64,000 bases of DNA from Corynebacterium incognita (GTDB taxonomy: Bacteria > Actinomycetota > Actinomycetes > Mycobacteriales > Mycobacteriaceae). This document shows, piece by piece, positions 8,377 through 15,926 of the stretch (position 1 is the stretch's first letter; every line of letters begins with the position of its first letter). The position numbers and the translations under genes are program-made. Below the pieces are notes generated by a model, which saw nothing but the letters and a program-made list of their open reading frames with translations, ran no database searches and had not been told where the DNA came from. The stretch spans positions 868,001-932,000 of the forward strand of contig NZ_CP059404.1 in the NCBI RefSeq assembly GCF_014217255.1, in the 5' to 3' direction.

Positions 8377-9774
8377 ATGGATACTTGGGAACCAACTCTG
8401 TCCGCCGGACCTCTCCTCGCTATCGCGGCCTTGTCCATCGCTCTCATCCTCGCGATGGTCATCTTCTTTAAGGTTCATGCATTCGTCACCTTAACCACCG
8501 TGTCGGCGCTTACTGCTCTCATGGCAGGAATACCACTCGACAGCATTGTCCCTACAATGACAGAAGGTTTCGGTAAAACGCTCGGATCGGTGGCACTATT
8601 GGTCGGTCTTGGAGCGATGATCGGTCGGCTTGTCGAAACCTCCGGCGGTGCCAAGTCCCTTGCAGAGCTACTCGTTTCAACCTTCGGCGAGCAAAAGGCC
8701 CCTCTCGCACTCGGTGTGGCTTCACTAATCATGGGTTTCCCCATTTTCTTTGATGCGGGTCTCATCGTGATGCTGCCAGTTATTTTTGCCGTTGCACGAC
8801 GCCTCAAGGGGTCGGTGCTCACGTACGGCATCCCAGCTGCCGGCGCCTTTTCCGTCACCCACGTGTTCCTGCCACCACACCCCGGCCCAGTGGCAGCAGC
8901 CGAGTTCTTCCATGCGGATATTGGCCTCATCCTCCTTTTCGGCCTGCTGGTAGCCCTCCCTACCTGGTACCTTTCGGGTTACCGCCTCGGACTATTCCTC
9001 GGCAAGAAATTCCCTGACCGAATGGTCGACTCACTAACGGGCCCCATAGTCGATGATGGACAGCTGCCCACTTCTCCCGCGTCTCCACTAAAGGTTATCG
9101 GCATCCTGCTCATCCCTATGCTTCTCATCTTCGGTAACACCGGACTTTCCACTTTGCAGACAACTGGTGCGGCCGATGGAGACGCCACGTGGGTCCAGTT
9201 CCTGGTATTTCTCGGACAAACCCCCATTGCACTTCTCATCACCACAGCTGCTGCGATGCTACTCCTCGGCCTTCACCGTGGGATAGATAAAACCGCAATT
9301 GAAAAGACCATGGAATCGGCACTAGGACCAATTTGCTCAGTCGTTCTCATCACTGGTGCAGGTGGCATGTTTGGCGGGGTTCTCCGCGCCTCGGGCATTG
9401 GGGATGCGCTGGCAGACTCGATGGCTGGCTTAGGCATCCCCGTCATTATCGCCGCCTACATCATCGCCGTTGCACTGCGCCTCGCGCAGGGTTCTGCAAC
9501 GGTCGCGTTGACCACTGCTGCGGCACTCATGGTTCCGGCAGTCGAAGCTGGCGGCTTCACAGCTGTTCAATTGGCACTCATCGTCTTGGCCACAGCCGCG
9601 GGCTCGGTATTTGGCAGCCACGTCAACGACTCCGGTTTTTGGCTGGTCGGACGGCTGATGAACCTCGACGTCGCCACCACCCTGCGAACGTGGACGGTAA
9701 ATCAGGCGCTCATCTCGGTTATTGGTTTCACCTTTGTTGGCGCGCTCTACGGTGCGAGCCTAATGTTCCGATAG
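8377..9774 (+). CDS. gntP: Gluconate:H+ symporter, GntP family
   Basis: The 465-residue polytopic membrane protein matches GntP permeases in length and sequence: GFGKTLGSVALLVGLGAMIGRLVETSGGAKSLA near residues 60-100, the glycine-rich segment GMFGGVLRASGIGDALADS near 330, LRLAQGSATVALTTAAALM near 370 and GSVFGSHVNDSGFW near 410. It should import gluconate by proton symport. The start is ATG 8377 with AAAGGAG at 8366-8372. Its GC content by eye is clearly lower than that of lysS or the fol genes. The last 15 bp overlap the end of convergent gntK. In C. glutamicum gntP and gntK are repressed by GntR1/GntR2; I could not identify such an operator here with confidence. Confidence 0.93.
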   Translation: MDTWEPTLSAGPLLAIAALSIALILAMVIFFKVHAFVTLTTVSALTALMAGIPLDSIVPTMTEGFGKTLGSVALLVGLGAMIGRLVETSGGAKSLAELLVSTFGEQKAPLALGVASLIMGFPIFFDAGLIVMLPVIFAVARRLKGSVLTYGIPAAGAFSVTHVFLPPHPGPVAAAEFFHADIGLILLFGLLVALPTWYLSGYRLGLFLGKKFPDRMVDSLTGPIVDDGQLPTSPASPLKVIGILLIPMLLIFGNTGLSTLQTTGAADGDATWVQFLVFLGQTPIALLITTAAAMLLLGLHRGIDKTAIEKTMESALGPICSVVLITGAGGMFGGVLRASGIGDALADSMAGLGIPVIIAAYIIAVALRLAQGSATVALTTAAALMVPAVEAGGFTAVQLALIVLATAAGSVFGSHVNDSGFWLVGRLMNLDVATTLRTWTVNQALISVIGFTFVGALYGASLMFR

Positions 9775-10314
9775 CTGATCGCCAGTACGAATCCACCTTG
9801 CTGCCTTACCTACAATGGTCTCCAACGGCTCCGAGATATCGAATAACTTTCCTGACTCATCGGGGCCCAACGATTCCAAGGTCTCTACTTGGGAGTGCAG
9901 CAAAGACGCTGGCATAAAGTGCCCCGGCCGGTGGTTCATCCTCTCGAACAAAACAGAAAACTCACCATCAAGGTGCAAAAAGGCTACTTCCGGAACATAC
10001 TCCCTGATGAGGTCTCTGTACGAACGTTTCAAGGCACTGCACCCCACCATCGCCCCGTTATCGGCAGCCGCCAACCAGGCCCCGATTTCGCGCAACCATG
10101 GCCACCGATCCTCATCAGTTAGTGGAACACCGCGCGCCATCTTGGCGATATTTTCCTGCGGATGAAGATCATCGCCATCTCGATAAGCCAGTCCGACCAC
10201 TGGCGACAGCATCTCCCCCACAGTTGACTTACCAGATCCCGACACTCCCATGATAACGATGTGCCGGTAAGCAAAGTCGTTGCATTGAGGCGAAGGAAGC
10301 AAGGCGTTCATCAC
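9760..10314 (-). CDS. gntK: Gluconokinase
   Basis: The 184-residue protein phosphorylates gluconate to 6-phosphogluconate, feeding the pentose phosphate pathway. A P-loop GVSGSGKST lies at about residues 23-31, followed by the gluconokinase stretch YRDGDDLHPQENIAKMARG, then PLTDEDRWPWL and CSALKRSYRDLIR, and later HRPGHFMPASLLHSQVETLE, all diagnostic. The start is either of two consecutive ATG codons at 10314 or 10311. Its end overlaps gntP tail to tail by 15 bp, so uptake and phosphorylation genes form a compact convergent module. GC content is lower than in the neighbouring fol operon. Confidence 0.94.
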   Translation of the reverse strand: MMNALLPSPQCNDFAYRHIVIMGVSGSGKSTVGEMLSPVVGLAYRDGDDLHPQENIAKMARGVPLTDEDRWPWLREIGAWLAAADNGAMVGCSALKRSYRDLIREYVPEVAFLHLDGEFSVLFERMNHRPGHFMPASLLHSQVETLESLGPDESGKLFDISEPLETIVGKAARWIRTGDQLSEH

Positions 10315-10376
10315 CTCATTTTAGCACCGCAAAGCGTGCCTGCAGGACCAGCCTGTTATGAATATGACCACTATAG

Positions 10377-11231
10377 CTACACCCCTTCACCCATACCTCT
10401 CGCTGAGTTCCGACCGTCCTCGCCGATATTCTTAAACCCGATGCCCAATGGCAGGCCGACGTTGTCGAGCAGGCGCACGCCGCCGATGGTGGCGGCGACG
10501 AACAGCCGGGCGTCGCCTTGTTCGGGGGCGGGGCCGCCGTCGAGAGCGCGCAGCTGAACGTACTCCGGGGTAATACCCGCGGCCTGCAGCACGGCGTCCA
10601 CAACCTCGCGGACTGCCCTCTCCCCGCCCTCGGCGGCGTGCGCCCCTGCCGTCAGCGCCGCGGACAGGGCGCTGGCCTGTTCTCGGGCATCGGCAGGCAC
10701 CTGCGTGTTGCGCAAACTCATGGGCACGCCGTCGGCCATCCGCACAGTAGGCACGCCCTGCACGCGCACGCCGAGGTGGAAGTCCTTCACGGCGCGCTGC
10801 AGCCCCAGCAGCACCTCAAAGTCCTTCTCCCCCACCACGACGTCCGAGGGCTTGACCACGCCAAGCAACGCCAGGTGCCACGCCACCTCACGACCGATGA
10901 CAGCCGGCTCCTCCAGGCCGTGATCTACAGGCAACACCGTGGTGCGCAGGCCACGCGGCCACAGGGTGTCCTCGGAATAGGCAAACACCGCGTCCACCCC
11001 GGAGCGCGCGAAGACCGCGTAGTCGTCCTCGTCCGCGCCGGAATAGGCAACGATGACGACGGCACCGCGGATGCGCTTCGCGGCGGCGATAAGGCTCAGA
11101 TGCCCCGCGTGCACCCCGGCGCGCAGCGGCACGAGCGCTACTGGCTTGCCCTTCTTCTTGAAGGCGCTTGCCACCATGCCGATGTGGCGGGCGTCCTCCA
11201 CCCGAGTCGCCTGGCCAAGTTCGAAGCTCAT
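10377..11231 (-). CDS. PanC-like (pantoate-beta-alanine ligase family) protein, divergent
   Basis: The 284-residue product is a PanC homologue: a nucleotide-binding HAGH lies in VPLRAGVHAGHLSLI and the GEKDFEVLLGLQRAVKDF and SLRN segments align to PanC. Several active-site residues look altered. The usual PTMG before HxGH is PLRA, the NPxQF loop is replaced by SGADEDDYAVF, and GEKDxQQ has become GEKDFEV. In M. tuberculosis PanC the two glutamines at those places bind pantoate. The start is ATG 11231, in an ATGA overlap with the upstream DUF2520 gene, so translation is probably coupled. It is the last gene of the dacB-fol operon. Ligase activity with pantoate is doubtful; the role is unknown. 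Confidence 0.75.
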   Translation of the reverse strand: MSFELGQATRVEDARHIGMVASAFKKKGKPVALVPLRAGVHAGHLSLIAAAKRIRGAVVIVAYSGADEDDYAVFARSGVDAVFAYSEDTLWPRGLRTTVLPVDHGLEEPAVIGREVAWHLALLGVVKPSDVVVGEKDFEVLLGLQRAVKDFHLGVRVQGVPTVRMADGVPMSLRNTQVPADAREQASALSAALTAGAHAAEGGERAVREVVDAVLQAAGITPEYVQLRALDGGPAPEQGDARLFVAATIGGVRLLDNVGLPLGIGFKNIGEDGRNSARGMGEGV

Positions 11232-11980
11232 CGCGTTTCCTCCTGTAGTGCCCACATTTCAAGTTCTTCTGCTCCCGGCTCCCCGGTCTCCGCCGTGACC
11301 TCGGCGTAGCGACGGGTGACGTCCAGGTAGGCCCGGCGCATGCCCGGGTCCTCCAGCACGGCGTGGCCGGCGATGATATCGCTGGCGCTGGGCTCCACCA
11401 GGCCGGTGTCGAGGGCGGGTGCATCCTCTAGCAAACCTAGTTCGGCCATCGCGGCGTGCGCGTGGGCGGCGACGCGGGCGCTCATCCAGGCGTAGTTGAC
11501 GTACGCGGCCAGCACCGGCCGCTCGGCGTCGGTGCGGACCGTCACCATGCCACCCAGCTCACCGACGACCAGGCCCGCGATGGTCTCCCCAAGCTCGTCC
11601 AGCGCCGTCACCACCCAACGCTCGGGCACTGGCTCCTCGGAAACGGACATCCCCGGCACTAACCCGGTATTCATGCCGGTGACCGGGGCACCCGCGATGA
11701 CGACGGCGCCGCGCGTCTCGACGTCGTCAAGCGCCTGCGCACCTTTACCCAGCACGGTGTGCCAGACGATCTGGCTGCGCCGAATATGGGGCGCAAGCTG
11801 CTCCACGACGCGCGGGAGCTGGGGCGTGCTGACAGCGAGGATCACAAGTTCCACGCCGGCGGCATCGGCAAGGCTGCGCAGTGGCACGACGGTGTGTCCG
11901 GTAGCGGAAAGCCCGTCGGCCATCAGATGCCCGACGGGCTCGTTGCCCACCACCCCGACACGCATGCGGGGTGCTGTCAT
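11228..11980 (-). CDS. Rossmann-like and DUF2520 domain protein
   Basis: The 250-residue protein corresponds by position to M. tuberculosis Rv3603c. The N-terminal half has a beta-alpha-beta start, MRVGVVGNEPVGHLMADGL, and the C-terminal half (about residues 115-250) is alpha-helical like DUF2520. The dinucleotide motif GxGxxG reads GNEPVG, so the central glycine is a glutamate, which makes classical NAD(P) binding doubtful. The family is annotated as ketopantoate reductase-like because it sits beside panC, but no activity is established to my knowledge. The gene directly abuts the stop of the DUF6779 gene and overlaps the PanC-like start by ATGA. Confidence 0.7.
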   Translation of the reverse strand: MTAPRMRVGVVGNEPVGHLMADGLSATGHTVVPLRSLADAAGVELVILAVSTPQLPRVVEQLAPHIRRSQIVWHTVLGKGAQALDDVETRGAVVIAGAPVTGMNTGLVPGMSVSEEPVPERWVVTALDELGETIAGLVVGELGGMVTVRTDAERPVLAAYVNYAWMSARVAAHAHAAMAELGLLEDAPALDTGLVEPSASDIIAGHAVLEDPGMRRAYLDVTRRYAEVTAETGEPGAEELEMWALQEETR

Positions 11981-13042
11981 TTACTTGTCCTTCTTCATGG
12001 AAGCCAGCAGGTCCGCCACGGTCAAAGCGCCCTCGCGGTGGGCGTCGCTGCGGCGGCGGCCGCGGCGGGTCTCCTCAGTGGTGTCCGCCTCGGTGACCGG
12101 CGTGCCGTCCACTTGGGTCTCCAGGGTGGCGTTGGTGTCATCCTTCGCTGCGTCTCGCGTGGTGGCGTCGTGCTTCTTCACCGCGTCATCGCCGCCGGCG
12201 TCCCAGCGCACCGCCTGGAAGCTGCCGGTGTCAAAAGTGGAGGCCGGGGAAGCAGGCTGGGCCTTTTTCTCGGCCTTCTTCTCTGCCTTCTTCTCGGACT
12301 TCTTGTCCTTGGTCTTGGACTTCTCCTCCGCCGTGCTGGTCTCCGCACCAGATTCCTTAGCGGTTGTCTTATCGGCTTCCTTATCGCGGATGAGATCGGC
12401 CAGCGGATTGGCGTCGTCGTTGCGCGGCTGGGTGCCCAGGCGGCCGGCGATGGCGTCCGGGGACGGCGCACCGGAGGACTGCTGGGAGAAGCTGGTCTGC
12501 TCCTCCAGCTCCATGATGCGGCGGGCCTCTGCGCGCAAGGACGCCGGGACGTAGGTGTACTCGCGGCCGGCGAGCTCATCGAGTTGCTCCCGCAGTGCCT
12601 CAAGCTCCTTCTTGATGTCCTGCAGCAACTCCATGTCCGCGTCGCCGTCACCGGAACCCAACGCGACGCGAGAGGTGGCCCGCTCTGCCTTGCGCTCGGC
12701 CTCCAGCCGCTTGACCTCGGAGGCGTGCAGCTCCTCGCGTAGGCGCAGCTCCTCGCTCTTTTCCTCTGCCTTGCGGCGGTAGTGCGTCACCAGGAAGAAA
12801 CCGAGCACCGCGGCCCACAGCGCGGCCAAAAGTGCGATCTTCTGTGCCCCGGCGCTTCCGGTGACCAGCATGATGATGCTGGCGAGGACCGCGAGGACCA
12901 CCAGCGCGATGAGCCCAATCTGGCCTTTGTCCATACCCGCGGGTGCGTCGGCGGTGCCCGTCGTGTCGGCGGTCTGCGCAGCGTCGACCTTCTTGTCAGC
13001 GTCGCTTGAGTTATCAGCGGTGTTGTTCATCGCGGCATCCAT
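11981..13042 (-). CDS. DUF6779-like membrane protein with charged coiled coil
   Basis: The product has about 353 residues from ATG 13042, which has AAGG about 8 nt upstream. An N-terminal acidic region is followed by two membrane helices (IGLIALVVLAVLASIIMLV and IALLAALWAAVLGFFLVTHY) and a long charged helix rich in Glu, Arg and Lys, probably a coiled coil. Next comes LQDIKKELEALREQLDELAGREYTYVPASLRAEARRIMELEEQ in outline, then a low-complexity Lys/Glu/Ala linker and a C-terminal GRRRSDAHREGALTVADLLA segment. By position it corresponds to Rv3604c. The function is unknown; topology suggests a cytoplasmic scaffold anchored in the membrane. It lies between DUF3180 and DUF2520 in the fol operon. 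Confidence 0.7.
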   Translation of the reverse strand: MDAAMNNTADNSSDADKKVDAAQTADTTGTADAPAGMDKGQIGLIALVVLAVLASIIMLVTGSAGAQKIALLAALWAAVLGFFLVTHYRRKAEEKSEELRLREELHASEVKRLEAERKAERATSRVALGSGDGDADMELLQDIKKELEALREQLDELAGREYTYVPASLRAEARRIMELEEQTSFSQQSSGAPSPDAIAGRLGTQPRNDDANPLADLIRDKEADKTTAKESGAETSTAEEKSKTKDKKSEKKAEKKAEKKAQPASPASTFDTGSFQAVRWDAGGDDAVKKHDATTRDAAKDDTNATLETQVDGTPVTEADTTEETRRGRRRSDAHREGALTVADLLASMKKDK

Positions 13043-13052
13043 ATCCCCTACC

Positions 13053-13523
13053 TTAAACCACGCTGGCGGAAGAGCCGGGAGGTACTTCGCAGTTTCGCTC
13101 CAACACCACGCCGGCGACGGCCATGGCCAGCCCGCCAAGCACGCAGGCGATCACACCGGCGGTGTCATTGCCGGCCGCGACGAGGGTGCTGGCCTTAGGG
13201 ATCACGAACGTCGCCATGCCCGCGTAGCCGCCGCCAACGATGGCGCCCGTCCACGCCGACGCCTTGCCCACCAGCGCGAAGCGCGCGATAGTCATGGGGT
13301 TGAGCTGCGAGCGATCCAGGCCGATGCCATGCGCATCCTCATCCTTGGCACTGCGCACCTTCCATGTGCACCCGGCGCAGACCGCGGCCATGAGCCACAA
13401 GGTGGCCGACACGCTCACGGGGATCGCCACCAGGGAGCCGTAGAACCCCCAGGTCACAATCGCCATGGCGGCCGCGCAAAACAGCGCGGTGAACACCAGG
13501 GCGACTATCGACGTCCGCTTCAT
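13053..13523 (-). CDS. DUF3180 family membrane protein
   Basis: The 156-residue protein has four predicted membrane helices: residues near 6-28 (VALVFTALFCAAAMAIVTWG), 32-52, 85-108 and 122-145. The loop RSQLNPMTIARFALVGKASAWTGAIVGG is the part typical of DUF3180 proteins such as Rv3605c, which also follow folK. No catalytic motif is visible and the role is unknown; conservation of place after folK suggests an envelope function coexpressed with folate synthesis. Start and folK stop overlap as ATGA at 13520-13523. Confidence 0.78.
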   Translation of the reverse strand: MKRTSIVALVFTALFCAAAMAIVTWGFYGSLVAIPVSVSATLWLMAAVCAGCTWKVRSAKDEDAHGIGLDRSQLNPMTIARFALVGKASAWTGAIVGGGYAGMATFVIPKASTLVAAGNDTAGVIACVLGGLAMAVAGVVLERNCEVPPGSSASVV

Positions 13524-14050
13524 TCCGCGTCTCCTTCCAAGGCACCGACCTCACGGATGCTGTCCACCTCAGAATGCTTGAGGCCGGCGAGAAGGTCAAT
13601 GACCAACTGATCCCCCAGGCGCGCTTCCGGATCGATGCGCGACCACGGCAAGAGCACGAACGCGCGCTCGTGGGCGAACGGGTGCGGAAGGGTGAGCACG
13701 GGGTCGTCGGAAAGCACCTCCACGCCGCCGCGGTGGACCTGAATGAGGTCGACATCGAGGGTGCGCGGGCCCCACTTGCGCACGCGGACGCGATCGGCGG
13801 CCTGTTCTAGGCGCTGGGCGCGGGCGAGCAGCTCGTAAGGATCCTCGGCCACGTCCACGATGAGCACGGCGTTATAGAACTCGGCCTGGTCTTCCACGCC
13901 CCACGGCGGGGTGGCATACACCGGGGAGACGGCTACAAGCTCGGCGGCGAACTCGTCCACGACGGTGCGCAGCAGGGCCAGGCGATCGTCCATGTTCGAG
14001 CCGATGGATAACACCGCGCGCGTGCTGGCGGTGGCTGGCCTGCTAGTCAT
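13520..14050 (-). CDS. folK: 2-amino-4-hydroxy-6-hydroxymethyldihydropteridine diphosphokinase
   Basis: FolK transfers pyrophosphate from ATP to 6-hydroxymethyl-dihydropterin, the step before dihydropteroate synthase. The 176-residue product has the N-terminal GSNMDDR, SPVYATPPWGVEDQAEFYNAV near residues 50-70, the family signature WGPRTLDVDLI near 105 and LPHPFAHERAFVL near 130. The start ATG 14050 is fixed by an ATGA overlap with folB. Translation upstream to 14323 would only give low-complexity Arg-rich sequence. The gene is in the folE-folP-folB-folK order common in actinobacteria. Confidence 0.95.
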   Translation of the reverse strand: MTSRPATASTRAVLSIGSNMDDRLALLRTVVDEFAAELVAVSPVYATPPWGVEDQAEFYNAVLIVDVAEDPYELLARAQRLEQAADRVRVRKWGPRTLDVDLIQVHRGGVEVLSDDPVLTLPHPFAHERAFVLLPWSRIDPEARLGDQLVIDLLAGLKHSEVDSIREVGALEGDAE

Positions 14051-14424
14051 GAGCGCACCGCCTTCCGGGAGCGCCGTGCCACCACCGCGACGTCCGCGAA
14101 GGTGCGCGGGATGGGTGCTTGTGGTTTGTGCACGGTGACCTCGACGGCGAACAGTTCGGGGAACTGGGCCATGGCGGACTCGGCGATCTCGGTGGCGACG
14201 GTCTCGATGAGGTCCCGGGCGGGGCCCTCGACAACCGCGGCGGCAACCTCGGCGAGCTCGGCGTAGTTTACGGTCTTGGTGAGGTCGTCCTCCGCGGCGG
14301 CCGCGGAATAGTCCAGCCAGCACGTCAGATCCACAATGAAGGGCTGCCCCTCGCGCTTTTCCTCGGCGAAGACGCCGTGGTAGCCGTATAGCTCGAGGCC
14401 GGTGAGGTGGATGCGATCAGCCAT
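14047..14424 (-). CDS. folB: Dihydroneopterin aldolase
   Basis: FolB cleaves dihydroneopterin to 6-hydroxymethyl-dihydropterin and glycolaldehyde. The 125-residue length fits. Landmarks are LTGLELYGYHGVFAEEKREGQPF at the N-terminus, with the active-site region YHG-x-x-x-E-E, then LTKTVNYAEL near residue 50, IETVATEIAE near 75 and VEVTVHKPQAPIP near 97 with the conserved lysine. It begins 2 nt after the folP stop and overlaps folK by ATGA, so the three proteins should be made in coupled fashion. Confidence 0.95.
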   Translation of the reverse strand: MADRIHLTGLELYGYHGVFAEEKREGQPFIVDLTCWLDYSAAAAEDDLTKTVNYAELAEVAAAVVEGPARDLIETVATEIAESAMAQFPELFAVEVTVHKPQAPIPRTFADVAVVARRSRKAVRS

Positions 14425-14426
14425 GG

Positions 14427-15317
14427 TTAGTTAGCCTCTTCTTTTGCTTGTGCGCTGTCATGAGCACTCATGTAGTCCGCGCCCAACGCGGTGGCGGCCG
14501 CAACGTCGACGGCGTCGCGGGACACGGCGACGTCGTGCACGCGCACGCCCCACGCGCCCTGCTGCGCGGACAAAGCGGTCACCGCGGCGGTGGCCGGATC
14601 AGCGAACTGCGGGCCAGCTTCCAAGCCGCGGTCCGCCCGGATGCCCGCGAGGAAGCGCTTACGGGAAGCACCGACGAGCACGGGGAATTCACCCGCGATG
14701 AACTCCGGCAGCGCCTTGAGCAGCGCCCAGTTGTCCTGCGGGGTTTTGGCGAAGCCGAGGCCGGGGTCGAGCACGATGTTGTCTGTGACGACGCCGGCGG
14801 CCAACGCGTTGTCTACCAGGCGGCCGAGGGTCTCATGCACGTCGCGGACGACGTCGCCGCCGTGGTCGGCCGCGCCGGCGGCATCGCCGAAGCGGACGGT
14901 GCGCCAATGCATGAGGCACACGGGCAGCTCGGCTTCCGCCATGACGCGATACATGTCCGGATCGGCCAGGCCGCCGGAGACGTCGTTGATGAGATCCACG
15001 CCGGCTTCCGCGGCGGCGCGGGCGGTGGCGGCACGCATCGTGTCCACGGAGGTACGGATGCCTTCCTCATGCAAAGCCGCGATGACGGGCGCGACGCGCT
15101 GCGCCTCGACGTCGGCAGGCACACGGGTGGCGCCGGGGCGGGTGGACTCCCCGCCCACGTCGATCATGTCGGCGCCGAGCCGCACGAGCTCGCGCGCGTG
15201 CTCGATGGCGGCGTCGGTGGCTAACCACTTCCCGCCGTCGGAGAAGGAATCCTCAGTGACGTTCACGATGCCCATCACCAGGGTGCGGCCGGGAGTGGAA
15301 AGCTCAGAAACTCGCAT
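14427..15317 (-). CDS. folP: Dihydropteroate synthase
   Basis: FolP joins hydroxymethyl-dihydropterin diphosphate and p-aminobenzoate to dihydropteroate, the sulfonamide target. The 296-residue product has VMGIVNVTEDSFSDGG near residue 14 (pterin site), GADMIDVGGESTRPGA near 48, the DPGLGFAKT segment near 180 and VGASRKRF near 215. The start ATG 15317 is 12 nt after the folE stop codon. TAGTAT at 15324-15329 ends 6 nt before the ATG, so an extra leaderless start inside the operon is possible. Confidence 0.96.
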   Translation of the reverse strand: MRVSELSTPGRTLVMGIVNVTEDSFSDGGKWLATDAAIEHARELVRLGADMIDVGGESTRPGATRVPADVEAQRVAPVIAALHEEGIRTSVDTMRAATARAAAEAGVDLINDVSGGLADPDMYRVMAEAELPVCLMHWRTVRFGDAAGAADHGGDVVRDVHETLGRLVDNALAAGVVTDNIVLDPGLGFAKTPQDNWALLKALPEFIAGEFPVLVGASRKRFLAGIRADRGLEAGPQFADPATAAVTALSAQQGAWGVRVHDVAVSRDAVDVAAATALGADYMSAHDSAQAKEEAN

Positions 15318-15323
15318 GCCTCG

Positions 15324-15329
15324 ATACTA
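15324..15329 (-). promoter_or_regulatory. Candidate internal -10 (TAGTAT) for leaderless folP
   Basis: TAGTAT on the minus strand lies in the 12-nt folE-folP gap and ends 6 nt before the folP ATG. The fit to the leaderless pattern in this window is good, but the spot is so short that chance cannot be excluded. Confidence 0.35.
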
Positions 15330-15926
15330 CTAGCCGCGGATGAGGCTCAAGACCTCCGCGCGGGAGGCGGCGCTGTTTTTAAACCCGCCGCGCACGGCAG
15401 ACGTCGTGGTGGTGGCGCCCGGCTTGCGGATGCCGCGCATGGCCATGCACAGGTGCTCGCACTCAATGACCACGATGACGGACTGCGCGCCAAGAACCTC
15501 CACGAGCGCGTCCGCGATCTGGGTAGTGAGACGCTCTTGGACCTGGGGGCGCTTGGCGTACATACCAGCCAGGCGCGCGAGCTTGGACAGGCCGGTGACG
15601 TGCCCGTCCTTGCCGGGGATGTAGCCGATGTGCGCGGTGCCGTAGAACGGCACGAGGTGATGCTCGCACGTGGAATAAATCGGGATGTCGCGCACGAGGA
15701 CGAGCTCCTGGTGCTCCTCCGCGAAGGTCTTATGCAGCACCTCGCGCGGGTCCACGTGTAGCCCGGCGAAGACCTCGGCATACGCCTTGGCCACGCGGGC
15801 CGGGGTATCCTTGAGACCCTCGCGGTCCGGGTCTTCGCCGACGGCCAGCAGCAGCTCGCGGACCGCGGCCTCGGCGCGCTCCTGGTCAAACTCCCGGCGG
15901 GCTACCGCGCCCTTGCTATCGGTCAT
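15330..15926 (-). CDS. folE: GTP cyclohydrolase I
   Basis: FolE opens the folate pathway by turning GTP into dihydroneopterin triphosphate. The 198-residue product has the zinc site motif [13 protein letters not shown] near residue 84 and a second cysteine in [13 protein letters not shown] near 153, both in the expected order, plus [21 protein letters not shown] near 115. The start ATG 15926 overlaps the ftsH stop as ATGA. Length and motifs are typical, so the call is firm. Confidence 0.97.
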   Translation of the reverse strand: MTDSKGAVARREFDQERAEAAVRELLLAVGEDPDREGLKDTPARVAKAYAEVFAGLHVDPREVLHKTFAEEHQELVLVRDIPIYSTCEHHLVPFYGTAHIGYIPGKDGHVTGLSKLARLAGMYAKRPQVQERLTTQIADALVEVLGAQSVIVVIECEHLCMAMRGIRKPGATTTTSAVRGGFKNSAASRAEVLSLIRG

